From Fonsecaea monophora (Eukaryota > Ascomycota > Eurotiomycetes > Chaetothyriales > Herpotrichiellaceae): a DNA stretch of 64,000 bases. This document shows positions 1-12,693 of the stretch, piece after piece. A model generated the notes under the pieces. That model made no database searches. It was not told where the DNA came from and saw only the letters and a program-made list of their open reading frames with translations. The stretch lies in the NCBI RefSeq assembly GCF_001642475.1, contig NW_019173946.1:186001-250000 (forward strand), written 5' to 3'. The position numbers and the translations under genes were made by a program. Numbering within the stretch: position 1 is the first letter of the stretch; each line of letters starts with the position of its first letter.

Positions 1-843
1 GCGGTGAATTTGGTGTTTACTGAAGGTTGGCTCGCTTGTTGGGAGGTGTACAAGTTGAAATAGAAAAGCTATCGACGAGGGAACAGAGGTATCGTTATTA
101 TGAATTAAAACTCGCACTTCGGGCTAGCACTTCGGACTAGCACTTCGGACTAGCACGTCGGACTAGCACGTCGGGTTAGCATGTCGGGTTAGCACGTCGG
201 ATTAGCACGTTCAGATCAGACTAATGATTGCCTACTTCAGCTGGTGATTAGTTAGGTCCTGATGAGATACTCCCAGTAGTTCTTCCCGGAACACCCCAGA
301 CGATAAGACTCTCAGATCGCTTGACGTGACGATTGTCCACGACGTCATAGCACAGTGACAAATCCAGCCGTCGAGTAGCAGAATTATGACTGGTGCTTGA
401 TAGTAAGGTAGAAATTTGTCGGCCTGAGATTTGCGGGTAAGTCTATACTATACGACTCCGTAATATCCGTTTGTCAGCCGAAAGGGTGAAATAGCCTCCC
501 ACTGAAATCTGTTTAACAAGTTGTCGTGAGCGCGCTGAGCTTGATGAGTTAGCAGGATCTCGATTCGCGGAGAGCTTTCCAGACATCGCGAATGTCAACA
601 ATCTCGAAGTGAGGAAGCTAGCGTGCTGTTCACTTTCACAGAAGGACTTTCGTCGTTGCCTGGACCATAACCAGTAATGTCACCGTCATTTTTTGATCCC
701 TTAGGCCTTCAGACTAGGCCGAGGCAGACGACAGTGCTGGGACGATGTTAATCAACTGAACTTTGGATTCGGTGTCATTGACCGTTTCTAGCTAGCAAAC
801 CAATATCATCAAATCTTCCGTGATTCGAGCTAATCATGATCAT
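1..843. other. Non-coding left edge
   Basis: Apart from the 13-bp repeat I see no gene here. All frames are broken by frequent stops. The last part is the 3' flank of the transcription factor that ends at 844. Nothing identifies the gene beyond the left edge. Confidence 0.5.
114..214. repeat. 13-bp tandem repeat (minisatellite)
   Basis: Seven full copies and one partial copy of a 13-base unit with consensus GCACKTCGGRYTA lie head to tail from 114 to about 214. Copies differ at a few positions (CTTCGG against CGTCGG, ACTA against GTTA), so the array is old enough to have diverged. No coding frame runs through it. Confidence 0.85.
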
Positions 844-3335
844 TTAGGTGCTTGATTCACTAAATTGAATCTGATTCCAAACAGTATTGTCCTCCACGGA
901 GGCTGCCTCAACTGTTGGGCCTACCTTGAGAGCTTCCGTCGGATCTGTATTCGTCACGTCAGGTACCTCATTTATCATGCTCAGCCAGTACGTCTCGTCA
1001 AAGTCAGTGGTTGATGGCTCAAGATGTGGAGATGGTTGAGTGGCAGTCGTAGGTATGGTTCTTGCATCCACACTCGTGTCAAATGTCCAGCCACTACCGG
1101 TAGATAAAGATGTTGGAGCACCCCATACTGGCTCTTGCTGATTATGTTCTTGCGATTGTGGAAGCGGCAGATGTGATTGCTGTTCTGACAAGCTATCGCC
1201 CATCACATCAACTCCAGAATCTTGTGCGAAATTTCCGGGCTCGGTGGCTACGGCCTTTTGAAGATACCATGTAGCAGTACTGCGCTCCAGGCGCATCTGT
1301 AGAACATTGTAACACTGGCTGAGAATGGTGAGACCAGAGCGTGCGATTGGGCTGTATGAATGCATTGCACTCAATCTGTTCATAGCTTGTTGCAGGATAG
1401 AATCAATCTTCGCCATAACTGCGCTGTCCATTTGTGGTAAATACCTAGCCGTTACAACCGAAAGCAGTAGTGATGCGTCGATGGTGTAGAAGGACAGGCC
1501 AAAGAATTTGTACTGGTGTGGTCTGGCCATTATAAATGATCGATGTTGTGAGTCTAATATCACGATCGAAGCTTGTAATGCGGCGCGCCGACTCTCGGCC
1601 CGGTACTTTATGTGAGGACGGTGCAATGCCACTAGCATTAGATTGGCCTTTGTGAGAATATCCTCTCTCTGATAACGTAAGTATGGGTATTGATCATCCC
1701 ATGACAAGTCAGGGTTCTCGTATCGAAGTGTAAGTGGCAGCCTTCCCATGATGAGGTGCACCTGGTCATGAAGCTGCTGAACCACAGAGTAATCTATTGA
1801 CCAAGGTCTATCGGCTTTCTGCCCTTTCGCAGCATGCCACACGTTCGAGAGTCGGTACAGGAATAGGTTGCTGGAGACAGTGTTGGGCCTGTCCCGTCCC
1901 CCAATAACTTCTGGAGAGCCTGGGACACAGCTGGAGGGGTCTGGCGGGATGTTGCACTCAATTGGTTCCTCCACATCGCAATCATCAGGATGGATAGCCC
2001 TTGGGCGACCAAGAATCATTGCAGTCAAACTGTCTTCATTAGAACGCCAGCAACAGCATGTTAACGACGAAGAAGCTCACGCGTCCCATGTACACAAGTT
2101 CATCCATAGCCGCCGTTTATACTCTTCATACCACATGCGGCTAAGGTTTGCCCCAGGACTGCTCGAAGCATGTTTGTAGGGATCCTCGTGACGATGAAGC
2201 TCGAGCTCTTGTGCGGATCTGGAAGTTATCAGCTTTATCAGTTTGCGGACATCGGGGTCAATCTTGAGCAGCTCGACCGGATTGCACTCCCAATGCTATG
2301 CCAAGCTTCTACTCCTTTTCCAATATTCTTCAACCAAGATGCCCTCAGAAAATCCGCTTGAACCACTGTGAGAGCCGCATGTGGTCTCTGCGTCATCAGC
2401 TCCACACCCGTATCGCTGTATTTATGGCACACAGCCATATCAGCCTGCGATAAGTATTCCCAGACAGGTGATCTGAGTGGTAGAAACTGTATCGCAAGGC
2501 CTAAAACCTGACACAATAGTGCGGGAAAGTAGTAAAGTTCTCTGCCGAGTTCGTCATGGCTGAGGTGCAACAAGGTCTTGACATTGGTTCCGTACCAACA
2601 GTTAAGTAAGGAGTCAAAGTATTGTTTTTCGATGATGAAGTACTGCCAGTTGACATCGTTGAAGAAAACCTCCACTAGCTTGTGAATGGCCATCTTGGAC
2701 GGAAGTCGGACATTAGTCGCACATGGCCTGGATACTTCAGTCTGGGCAACTGGATCATGGTCAGCAGTCGAAACAGCGTGCACCCCATGTTCTTTCCGGA
2801 AAAGCTGTTGTCATCAGTCAATAACAAACTGAAAGGTTTTTTTGCTTGGATAGGTACTACACCTGCCTGTTTAAATTCCGCCAAGGCATTACTTCCAGTA
2901 GTAGACGAGTAGCCCATATCGATCGCGTGTGACTCTACTGCTGCGTTGAAATCAGGCGATCCATCTGGTGGTGCTGGTGCTTGTACGTCGCGGGTGTCGA
3001 CTGCCACTCCTGTGATGCTTGATCTATGAGAAGGTCTAAATTACCGTATGGTTAGCCCTTCATCCATGTCTCAGGCGAAGAACGAGCAATCATCTCCGCG
3101 CCCACCACCCACTTTCTTAGGTTGCTGTAATGGCATTTGTCAGTAACGTTCCGACCGACGCAATTACCGCAGGGCTGTTTCCGATCGCACTATAGCAGTG
3201 TCAGGTGCTAGAAATTGTTGGCATATTTCAAGTTTGACAAACCTTCTGTTTTCGCCGGCAGCACTCGATGCACGCATTAATAGCCTTTTTCTCCTTCGAA
3301 AATTGAGGCGAGTCAGAGGTTTTTAATGATGCCAT
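844..3335 (-). CDS. Zn(II)2Cys6 fungal-specific transcription factor, 731 aa
   Basis: A predicted nuclear DNA-binding regulator of unknown target. Six exons fit: 3335-3243, 3189-3113, 3035-2784, 2727-2278, 2218-2081 and 2029-844. The first ATG after an in-frame stop opens the frame. A complete zinc binuclear cluster sits at residues 22-52, with cysteines 22, 25, 32, 38, 41 and 50 and the usual RRKQKCD core. It is split by the first intron after lysine 31. The middle region (about 160-400) matches the fungal-specific transcription factor domain, with motifs such as NWQYFIIEKQYFD, EAWHSIGSAIR and MILGRPRAIHPDDCD. The C-terminus is rich in S, T, P and Q, as in activation regions. The third intron (2783-2728) is the least certain; the others have matching phases. 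It lies 17 kb from the mycosporine block, so a link to it is speculative. Confidence 0.85.
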
Positions 3336-5359
3336 GTCTTGACTCGTTCAGGCAGTGGCTGGTTCAATGAGAAGGTAGGATCAATGAGAACCTCTAGATC
3401 TCTCGAAGATCGATGATGGAGCCAGCAAAGCAGGTCTCACTACGGAAAGACACCCTGCTGAATTTCGAGCTTGACGAGCACGTGAACGGATTGCCATTCG
3501 ATTGGTGGCTTGGCAAGCATAAGCTCAAGACCACTTTTCGCCGTGATGTTTAACAGGATGACTTCTGAGATCTGTATCCCTTATTGTTATATTGTCCTGC
3601 TCTTTGATGTTTCTTTTCCCTTTTTTCAGTCATTAGTATCTGGCCAAATTGCACGAGAGAATTGTGAGTTTGCAAGATTTGTTTCGCCGGTTCGTCTAGG
3701 TCTCTCTGGTCAATGCGATCAAATTCGGCCGTCGCCCGCAGGCACAACAAGAGATTCTATTTTCTTCCAGGATTGGGAAACTTGCAACAAGTCAGGTCGT
3801 GGACGAAGCAGATGTCGACCGTGGCGTCAGCACGGTCGTGGAGCACTTTCACTCCGTCCGGAAGGAAACAGTGGGGGCCTGACTTGGTGATGATGATCGC
3901 GGACTCTCCGCCTCGCGTTGCCGGGTGGCGGCGGGTTTGTAGATTTGTCCATTTTGTCTTTGAACCTGCGCATAATGGTGAGTACGTTCGGCGAGGCAAA
4001 GGGTTTGCCACCCTAATGAAGATCTAACACGAACTGGAGGTTTTTGTCCAGATGATCCGATGAGGCTGAAGGTTGGGAGAAGCTCGAAGCTTCGGGTCTA
4101 TGTGGCGCTAAGCCCAGGCCTGACATTGGCTGAGCCCTTCTGAATCTAAGCCACATGGTCAAAGACATATTGATCCTGAACGGTACTGTACTGAAAGCTG
4201 CTGTCCTTCTGTTGGCGAAGTATGTACTATCTTATATTGCCAACCATGTGATGCTAGGATTTCCAGATAAGATTATAGTCACTACCGCTTTAGTGACTTC
4301 CATGTACTACATATTCTTCTCACCTGCTGCGGAACTGACTTGTAAGTGTTGAAGGTGCATCAAATTCAGATTCAACCCACTCTATCAACGAGAACCTTCG
4401 ACATGTTCTTGATGTAAATTTTCAGGCCAACGCCAGGATGGAATGACTGCCCCTTCCAGTTTTGTGGCCAGTTGTGCCGATGCGAGTCTTTCATAGTAGT
4501 GAGCAGTAGGGTCAAGTCCTGTACACATCAACAGATCTATAGTGAACCCTTTCTGTCATTTCTGGGTTTTCGATTGCACGTCGAAACTGTGTTCGGAAAC
4601 CTACACCGCATACATCATGGTTTTTTTTTTTTTTTTTTTTAACGAATGCTTGCATAGCGCTGTATCGACCATACTAGAATGTAAGGTATTTATCGCTGAT
4701 TCGTAGGTGAGGTAGAGGCGAGCATTCCAAATCTGGACATATATGACCCGTAGGTAAGCGTAGTTCGAGTTGGAGAAGTTCAATATGTGTCCACGAGGGG
4801 GTAGGCAAGTTTCGGGAAGATCTATACAAGATTCGAGACACATACTGTCAAGAGCAGGGACAGATACGTGTAGATCCATTCGCGAGCATGGATGAATGCA
4901 CGAAGGCATCAATGCCCACCGCTATGACCTTGCCACCGTGATGAACACGATACTTGGTGGTCTCGATACTTCTTCGCCATGAAAAACATGGCATAGATCG
5001 AATCGATGGGGAGTCTAGTATCTCGTCCGCGCTCTTATGATAATTTTGCACATAACCTTGACCCATAAGTCATTTTAAAGTGAGCACGGCGGTACCTCTT
5101 ACCGAGTAACTAGTCCTTATTTAGCATTGGCGCCTTTCGCCGCTTTATCCTCGCTCGATCTCGCTCCATTTCACCTGGCTTTTGTATCCCCAACCTTTCA
5201 CACCTCTCACCATGGCCGGAAACTGCCAGAGTGATGGATTAACTAGTTCCTCCTACTCTATCTGACCGGGTTGAGCACAAAAGGTTGGAATAGGTCAAGT
5301 CCTCTCCTTACCTCGCCGGGCCTTGCCTCACCTCTATCCAAGTGTATACATAAGTCACC
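3336..5359. other. Intergenic stretch, no recognisable gene
   Basis: Only short unrelated frames are present, such as one of 65 codons at 4155-4352 with a hydrophobic stretch. None resembles a known family. It holds the promoter side of the transcription factor, a 20-base T run at 4621-4640, and the 3' flank of the kinase relic. Confidence 0.5.
4621..4640. repeat. Homopolymer of 20 T
   Basis: Twenty consecutive T on the plus strand, hence a poly(A) run on the minus strand, about 720 bp beyond the 3' end of the kinase relic on that strand. It may be a simple repeat or the tail of a retroposed sequence. No target-site duplication was established. Confidence 0.8.
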
Positions 5360-6189
5360 CAGCTACCTAGCTCGCTCGGAACAGCCACTCCTTATCCAGC
5401 TCTTCCACCTCCTCTAGCGCCACCACCACCTCATCGACAGTCGTATACCCACCGATTCCTTCCAGTCGTGATGGATGTCGAACGCGCATTTCCCCCCAAC
5501 AACAATCTCGAACATGACGGCGCCAAACTCCCCAACGTCGCTCGCGATCGAATACCCTTCGTCGTCGCCCCCCAACCAGATCCCAGTCGAGCGACATCAG
5601 GGTCGAGTTCCCAAATTCGGCGAGACGGATGTTCAGGTTGTCGTCGACTAACAGGTTGTCCAGGCGGATGCCCGCGACAATGATGACCCGTTGGTCGTGG
5701 ATGTGAGCCAGCGCGCGTGCTGTCTGGGTCAGCCAGCGAAGTTGCTGCGTCCGGCGACGGCCTCGGCGGGCTCTTGTCGATATAGTGCCGCAGATCGCCG
5801 TTCTTTCATCAAGTCCATCTGAATTGATGGATCGGGCGACGAGAGGTCATAACAGCGTATAGGATCCCCGGGTGATGGCCTAGTCTTTTGTAAATGGCCT
5901 TTTCCCCCTCGATCTCACGGATGAGATCAGGTCGCTGGTCGTAGCTCCCCTCTTACGGGTGTCAACCTCCCTCTTCCAACAAGAACCCCGTCCCGCTCAA
6001 CGACCCGAGATATGCGAAGTATCTTGACGGCATACTGGCCCCGTTCAATGACGATGCCGGTCCCGCCGATCCCGATGTTTTTTTTCAGCCATTCTCGTGT
6101 TGTCGAGGTTGTGTCGGAACTCGATTCTGATAGGGTACGCGTGCATGAGTGATGATGGGATGAGTTGCAGATGAATCCGACGATGGCAT
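5360..6189 (-). pseudogene. Degenerate protein-kinase-like gene
   Basis: Read on the minus strand in several frames, this is a decayed kinase-like domain. An ATG at 6189 starts a short frame that stops at about 6085. After a frame change comes a glycine-rich loop (GIGGTGIVIERG) and the lysine strand (YAVKIL). Another break leads to a helix-C-like REIEGEKAIYKRLGHHPGIL. A further frame carries a catalytic-loop region (ALAHIHDQRV, then GIRLDNLLVDD) and EFGNS in place of DFG. One extra G in a G-run near 5560-5570 shifts the frame again before the SIASDVGEFGAVMFEIVVGG part. The aspartate of HRD is absent and DFG reads EFG, so even the repaired domain would be atypical. The family resembles small fungal kinase-like proteins often found as degenerate copies. 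Introns could explain one shift, but not the stops and the single-base shift together. Confidence 0.7.
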
Positions 6190-6898
6190 CTTCGATGGTA
6201 GGTTATCGGTTAATCTCGTGCGTCGTCTGTAGGGGTTGGAAGGAGAGGTCGTTCGTCGTATACCCCGTGACCCCCTGACAAGAGAAGGGATGCGAAAGGG
6301 GGGAAATGGATGAGTAGAGTCGTAGGAAAGGGTGTGTCGAAAATGTATGGTCAAGCCGAAAAAGGAGGACGTATGAGTCACCTGGATACGCCAAAGATCG
6401 CTATAGAGACAGAATGCGCTGGACGAGTTGAGGAGCAGTTTGTGGGTTCTGCGGGCGGTGTGTACAAGGTAGGGGAGCACAACGGATCAAGCTTCAACAT
6501 CCAACACCCACCATGATGCCAGCATTGCGTTCAGCATATCTACAGAGGCGAGTATCTCACTCAATCGCTTTCATGTATCTTATTCCTACGAAGGAGCTTT
6601 CAAGAGACATCTAACTGTCCTCTCTCTCTCCCCAAGAACCCACCGAGGTGGTAGACAGGGCACAAGGGCACAACACGGAAGATGAGGTATCGTGCAAAAA
6701 AGCACTGCTCGGCTTTGCTGGTATCGTTAGGCTGTAACCGTCAAAGTAACCGTTCAAAGTCGTTCAAAGTCTTCCAGACGGTGCTCATCGCTTGAAAGCT
6801 GATCATAAAGCAGGGCACAGTCAAGCAATGCACACCCTCAGACAACAGTAGCTCCATATTTATCATCACCATCACGCCCATGTCTCGGCAACAAAGTC
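6190..6898. other. Intergenic stretch, no recognisable gene
   Basis: No frame with family resemblance. It lies between the presumed 5' end of the kinase relic and the 3' end of the SUMO protease gene, both on the minus strand. Confidence 0.5.
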
Positions 6899-9800
6899 TC
6901 ACGAGCGGAAAAGCATCTCCTCATCCTCCCCGCCATATCTAGCCTTCCTCTCCCTTTGTCGAACAGATCGAACCTCGCCGTGGGCGAAGGAAAAATCATG
7001 TCGTCGAACCCGAGGTGATTCCCGCTTCACACCGCCTCTAGCCCATTCCTCATGCTCACTTGTAGAATCGGGTGCCGTAGCTTTCTCGGATGGTCGCTTT
7101 CGCTTCGTCAGATGGTGGACCTCTCTGTCCAGCCCAACTTTCCTTCCCCCGATGACTTCAGGGTCAGGACTCGCACAATGACTTTTCCCCATCCTAGCAG
7201 TGTTTCCCGGTCCACTCTTGTTGCTCATACCAATTTCCTCATCTGAATCGCCTCTCACAATCCGGTGAGCAGACGAAGAAGCAGAGAAGTGCGCTGCGTG
7301 TTCCTCAATCCTAGGGAGAAAACGCGCGGCGCTAGTCGGCCCAGAAAGGTAATCTGTCAGGTCGCTTGATCGACTCGAAGATCGGGACTTTCGTCTCAAG
7401 TCCGAATCATCCGCACGACTTAACCTTCGTCTTTTATCCGAGCGGTGTTCAGCAGTTGGATGCGAGGCGTAAGTGGCCTGGTCCGTGGGTGCCGTGGGGG
7501 AGCGCAAACTCCGGTCGACGTTTCGTGTGGTATGGGCATCTCTCGGAGGGGCTGCACGAAATCGCGTGTCCCGAGAAGGAGGTTCAACGTCCGAGTACCG
7601 TTGGGGATTTTGCTCTAGCATCTGGTCCTTTGATGTTGCTCGCCTGTCCTCCTCGTCAGAATCTTCCGGAGTCTCTGAAATCACCATGGCACCAGGCCTT
7701 GCTTTCGTGACGTTCGACCCAAGCTCTGAAGATGCACAGTCCCTCCCCTTGTTGGATTCGGAAGGCATGCTGTGAGTTATGTCTTCGAACCTCTTCTTCG
7801 CTTCTTTGACCTCATGCCTTGTGGCTGTTCTCTGGGTCATTGGCGGCGAGCGAGATATCTCTCTTGTATTGATCAAGATGTTTCCAATAGAAGGCTCCTC
7901 CATTTCCCGGGGTTCTTTTTCTTGCCGTCGGTGCATCTCCAGGATTAGTTGCCGCAACCTTGATCTCAAATCCTGACTACGAATTTCGGGCGGCCATTGT
8001 TGTCTATTCTCTTCCCGCTGTAAAATGCGCCGCACAAAAGTGTATGGATCAGCGACAAATTGCTCCAGGTACATGCACAGATACAGGCCGCAGTCGGAAA
8101 AATTGTTTTGAGTGGGGATTTCCTTGGCCGTCATTCCCTTGAGCTCACTCAGATCAATGTCCAAATTCCGTTTGTCTCGAGCCTCTGCCACTATGTATTG
8201 CTTGAGCTGTGAACATGTTTCCGATCGTGCTGAGCCTAGAGAATCCAAGGTGATGATGACAGGTTTGGTCACGTCGTACTTTGGGAGTGACCTGCGAACG
8301 GCTTTCCGTCTCTTAAATTTCGGCCGATCGTCAAACAGACTGTCTCCCTCTTCGACAGTGCGTAGGACCTTGGCCAATATTCTTTGTGTGTCATCCATCT
8401 GCTGATCAGAATCTTTCTCGCCTTCCTCGCTTGGCTGGTCACCCAGCTGCACGTCCTCAGACCAACCGCTGTTCATTGTCTGTTCTTGACGGAAGTATGG
8501 AAGATTGCAGATGATCGCGAGATACCAGTGGTAGTTCTCGTTGACAGGCACAACTATGAAATCACGGCTGAATAAATTGATGTTTTTGGTCCATCGACTG
8601 ACAGATTCATAGTTGATACCTCGCTTCCCTTTTGTCTTGGAAAGGGCTTCGTAGAAATAGGTGTTGAAGAAATGCATCCTCTTGAGCACTTCGGGGTTGC
8701 TCTTCTCCATGCGTGTCTCTAGATACCTCATAAAGAAAAAAATCAGGTTGTCATTCAGGAATTCGTCATCGTCCAATCGTTTCAGATCATCAAAGGGGAC
8801 GACCGCAGCTCTTCGTCCGGGTTGCGGGTAAACAAGGTCCTTTGTCCAGGATCGGCCTAAAACTCCAGTCTGCGATGCTTTTGTCTTTTCAGCGGGCTCG
8901 CTCTGTCCTTGTTCAATGCTCGGTTCTGTCTCAATGGCGCGCGACCGGGTGACAGATGGCGGCGGCATGCCAGTTGAGTGATTTGACATCTGGGATGGTG
9001 GAGATTCCTGGGCTGCCAGAGGTGAATACCTTTTGGCCACGGGGGGCGCGCGATCGATGTCGTCGACACTTTTCTTGCTGTGCGTGACCGTTGGTATCCG
9101 AGGCCCTTCTGAAGCCTCAGGGGGTGCATCCAACTTGTCCACCAGCCTACTACGTCTCAAGCTGACGCGTGGTTCTAGTGTCGACTTAGTGTCCTTTGAC
9201 GTGGTTTCTGGTCTTGCTGTGGGTGCCTGCATTGCGAGAGTCTTCGTCGAGGGTCTCTCCTTTGGTTTGCAAGCATTTTTGGCTTTCTCAAAAGCCAATT
9301 CCATCCAGCGCCTAGACAAGGTTAGATAGATTCAGTCTGATGAGAGTCAGAAAACTTACTCGTCCTTGGTGGTGACTTTCAGCGTCTTCTCTACATCTGT
9401 CAAAAATTTAACAAAATCGAAGGCCATCTTGTGCGATTCGAATCTGAGCCACATGGGTTCTTCTTCCATGCCAGTTCGAGCAAACTGGAGGTTCACCAAT
9501 GGCGACTCATCGTTTCCGTGTCTAAGCTTGATGATTTGGTTGATGCCGCGTGGTAAGAAAACCGACTCATTCCCCAAGAGCGGGTTTTTCAAATTGACAG
9601 CGATCTGCGATGCCGACCTGTCGAGCTCAATCATATAGCCCGAAGAATCACAAAATTCTCTGAACACAAATTCCAAGAGGACAAAACATATCTTCTTGGG
9701 TGGAGGTTGCACGGTCTCGTTCGACCGCTTATGACCGACAGAACTGGATGTGTGCCCTATAATCAAATTACCGAGATCCATGGTCTTCATTTCCGGATAG

Positions 9801-11134
9801 CGTGCACCGCCGAGTGTATATGACTTTGAAGTAGATCGAGGTTCAGTGCTCTGCAGTGCATCCGGACTCTCCGGTGACTGCGCCCACTTTGGGTTTTGCC
9901 TCTGTCGAGTGACATCCGCCGTTCGGGTTTCTGGGTACCTAAAGTATGGGGAGGTGTGAGGGTGTTTTGAAAGTTCATGGGGGCTCTCAAGTATCTTATC
10001 CTTCTCGGTCTTTCTTCGTTGTGCAGAGTCTTTGGTGAAAGCGCTTTCATCTTCAGGAGACGAGTGATTCACTTGGTCCACCTGAGTCCTGTCGATACTG
10101 TCTCGACGTCTTTGGGTTGAAACGCCATTCCCATCTCTATCATCCGGCCAGCGTCGTTGTGAGAGCCTCCCAGACACATTTCCATCGTTCGACTTTGTGT
10201 CTAGAGCAAGTTCGTCTTCAGAGTCATTCAGGATTTGGCCCTCGTCGGAAGGGATGGCCGACGTAGGAGATATTGCAGATGCGCCCCAATCCCCGATCTT
10301 GCGCTTCTTGTGAGGTGTAAAATGGTCATTGGCGTGAACGTCGCTCTTAGAAGGCAAATGCGTGCTTGACACGGGTGCTGGGGTCCGAGATTGGGATGTC
10401 CTCTGATGGAGATATGCCGACTTTCCGTTCAAGGTATTGTATGGTTTATAGACCCCCGAAGGAGGCTAGATCTGTTGTCAGAAGCCATAAGTTCGAGGTG
10501 GAGGATGGCGTACTTTGAAAGGCTTCTTCATGGGCTCTTCGATGCGCTCAGGGTTGGGGTGTTGTCGACTGTGGATAATTTCAGCAATCCGTCTTTCTGA
10601 TGAACATATGGCTCATACACCAGTCCTCCCACCAGCCTGTCGTCGTCACTTAATCCTGACCACGAAGAACTTTGTCGCAGTGGCGCGTCACTGGATCTGG
10701 AAGTGAATGTACTCAGTTGGGTGCCTTGTGTTCTCCTCATGAATGTGAAGGCGTACCGAATTGAAGTCTTGCTCTCGACGGGCGATTCACTATCGTCGTC
10801 ACTCTCAATCTGCGCAGAAAAGAAATGTCAGCAAGGGTACTAGGTTCGAACATGGAACTGACCAGCGTACATGAATAGGCGCAGATGCGGCATTGTCGTG
10901 CGCACCAAGAAAGGCTTTTATGGTTTTTGTGAGCTGTTTCGGAGGAGTTCTGGGCATCTGTACCCTCTTCGACTGCGATGGAGAGGCATTTGAATTCGGA
11001 GCAACCAGAGGTGCGGTACTTGACTTGTCGCCCGTGCCCCTCTGCCCGATGTGTGATTTGTGTCCTGGAGTGAGACCAGTCCGGTTGAGAGTTTCCAATG
11101 TGTCCTGCACAACCACTTGCCAGGGATCAGTCAT
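6899..11134 (-). CDS. ulp2: Ulp2-type SUMO protease (C48 peptidase), about 1,322 aa
   Basis: A cysteine protease expected to trim SUMO chains from nuclear proteins. Six exons keep one frame: 11134-10871, 10809-10757, 10696-10619, 10568-10514, 10465-9360 and 9311-6899. The C48 domain spans about residues 685-960. It has the entry motif DDEFLNDNLIFFF, the catalytic histidine in NENYHWYLAI (about 780), the aspartate in ITLDSLG, and the oxyanion glutamine and nucleophile cysteine in PTQNNFSDCGLYLC. An insert rich in charged residues separates the His and Asp parts, typical of Ulp2/SENP6/7 rather than Ulp1. Long N- and C-terminal arms are low in complexity, rich in S, R, D and E. A folded region upstream of the protease (about residues 400-520, with ICFVLLEFVFREFC) is also conserved-looking. 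The start is the first ATG in exon 1; no earlier exon was needed. Confidence 0.85.
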
Positions 11135-11534
11135 TTGGGACGTGACCACCCACGGATCCTTGGCACGACCATATTACCCAGGAAGTTGTAAGAAGGATAC
11201 TAAATGTTATGAATATGGGAGAAGAGTGAAATGGTGAAGTGCGGGCTGCGGTGGCTGCAGATGGATGCTGTGCGTGTGGTTGGTTGGTTTCAGAGGAAAG
11301 GACCAAAACCCGAGCATCTCCCCGCAGGCCTACACAACGAGACAACCAAATCACAGATGGTCCGCGCACGAGGATATACAATCTTGACCTCAACTGAAGC
11401 CTGCTTGATGCACCAAAGCGTAGTCAGAATTCCATTGGCATATTTAGCAATGCTATCCAGGAACTCAAAGCCAGTGATTGATGGTATAATGCTACAAGGG
11501 GGATCGTCTCATCCCATGCCATCCCCATATGGTA
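11135..11534. other. Gap between the eIF4E-like and SUMO protease genes
   Basis: About 400 bp between the 3' end of the eIF4E-like gene and the start of the SUMO protease gene, both minus strand. It must hold the terminator of one and the promoter of the other. No clear TATA element or gene was seen. Confidence 0.5.
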
Positions 11535-12693
11535 TCATGATATCCCTTTCCCTTTGCTCTTTTCTGAGTCTTCATGCAGGGTTGGACGTCGTCTCTCTGC
11601 CCCAGGATGCCCCGGGGCGCTACTGATCTTCTGCTGTCTGGCCTCATCCAGAGCCGATCGCTGGGCGATGCTGTCGTCGTGGCTCTTCCACACAATGTTC
11701 GTGTCGGGAGGGAATGCAAGTATTCGCTTGATGGTCTCCCTGTCACGCAGTCAGTAGGCCAGTTTCTGGACTCATCCTCGCCACATATTATGCCATACCT
11801 GATCTTGATGTTTCGGCCACCATCAATCTTGGTCCAGACACTCAAAACGTCCTCGCCACTCCGTACGCTGAGCACCGCGCCACAGACCTCTTCTCCTGCC
11901 TCTAGGAACTGGTCACCGATGATGGCCAATAGCAGATCCTCCCAATAGCGGTCCGCCACACCTTTCTTCAATCTCACAATCCACTTGCCACCTTTTTTGT
12001 TCGCCTCATCCTCCCACACTGGACGAATACCGTCCTTGAAAATATGGTAGTCGGAGACACTAGGTAACAAGGATGGCCGCTTCAGATGAGAATATATTGT
12101 CCAGAAGTTTTCCACAGAACTGATGGACGCCAATTTCAGGGTCGATTTTTCGTAATCGGAGAACTTATTAGCAGGGGGCCGATAGAAGAGGTTCCAGGTG
12201 TTTCGTAGCGGATGCTCCGAGGATGACCTGAAAGACCCTGGGGAACCCTGGAGCGGCTCTGCTTCTGAATTCTCGCCGGGTGTATCTGGATCCCTCTCTT
12301 TCTTCTCGTTTTTCTCACGTGATGAAAAATCGAAACCCGGCCCTGCCCCCGGGGTCTTTGGGGTTTTTGCTGAGCCAAAGGAAGCGAACGCACCGCTACC
12401 TAGTCCAAATGCCGAGGATGCGCTCGCAGAGGGGGTTTTTGTAGCGGAAGGCGAAAGAGCGTTGAAGGGATTCGATTTGCCGTGGGACGAAGTGTCGCCG
12501 CCGAAACGTCTATTGTTGTAGGAGCGAGGAGAATCTATCTTACTGACATCCTTACCCTCCTGATCTCTCATAGACAACGATAGTTTGCCAGTGCTGTCCA
12601 GAGGATTAGTATCTCTGCCAAGTTCACTGACCATTGCAGGGCCAGCGGCAGAACTCACTTGGAACGTCTAGTCCACAAATTTGCGTTTTCCAT
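11535..12693 (-). CDS. eIF4E-family mRNA cap-binding protein, 344 aa
   Basis: A cytoplasmic cap-binding protein of the eIF4E fold, probably the 4EHP/eIF4E2-like class of filamentous fungi. Three exons: 12693-12659, 12593-11799 and 11739-11535. The first exon encodes MENANLWTRRSN. Its intron has a GTGAGT donor and an ACTAAT branch site 13 nt before the acceptor. Residues 1-130 are a disordered S/T/P-rich arm. The fold follows, with HPLRNTWNLFYRPP (first tryptophan of the family), SVENFWTIYSHL, IRPVWEDEANKKGGKW (a cap-stacking tryptophan) and RYWEDLLLAIIGDQF. The last intron (11798-11740) lies inside the IKIR-ETIKRIL helix. Reading through it without splicing would give a false tail. The long N-terminal arm separates it from canonical eIF4E of about 210 residues. 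Confidence 0.88.
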
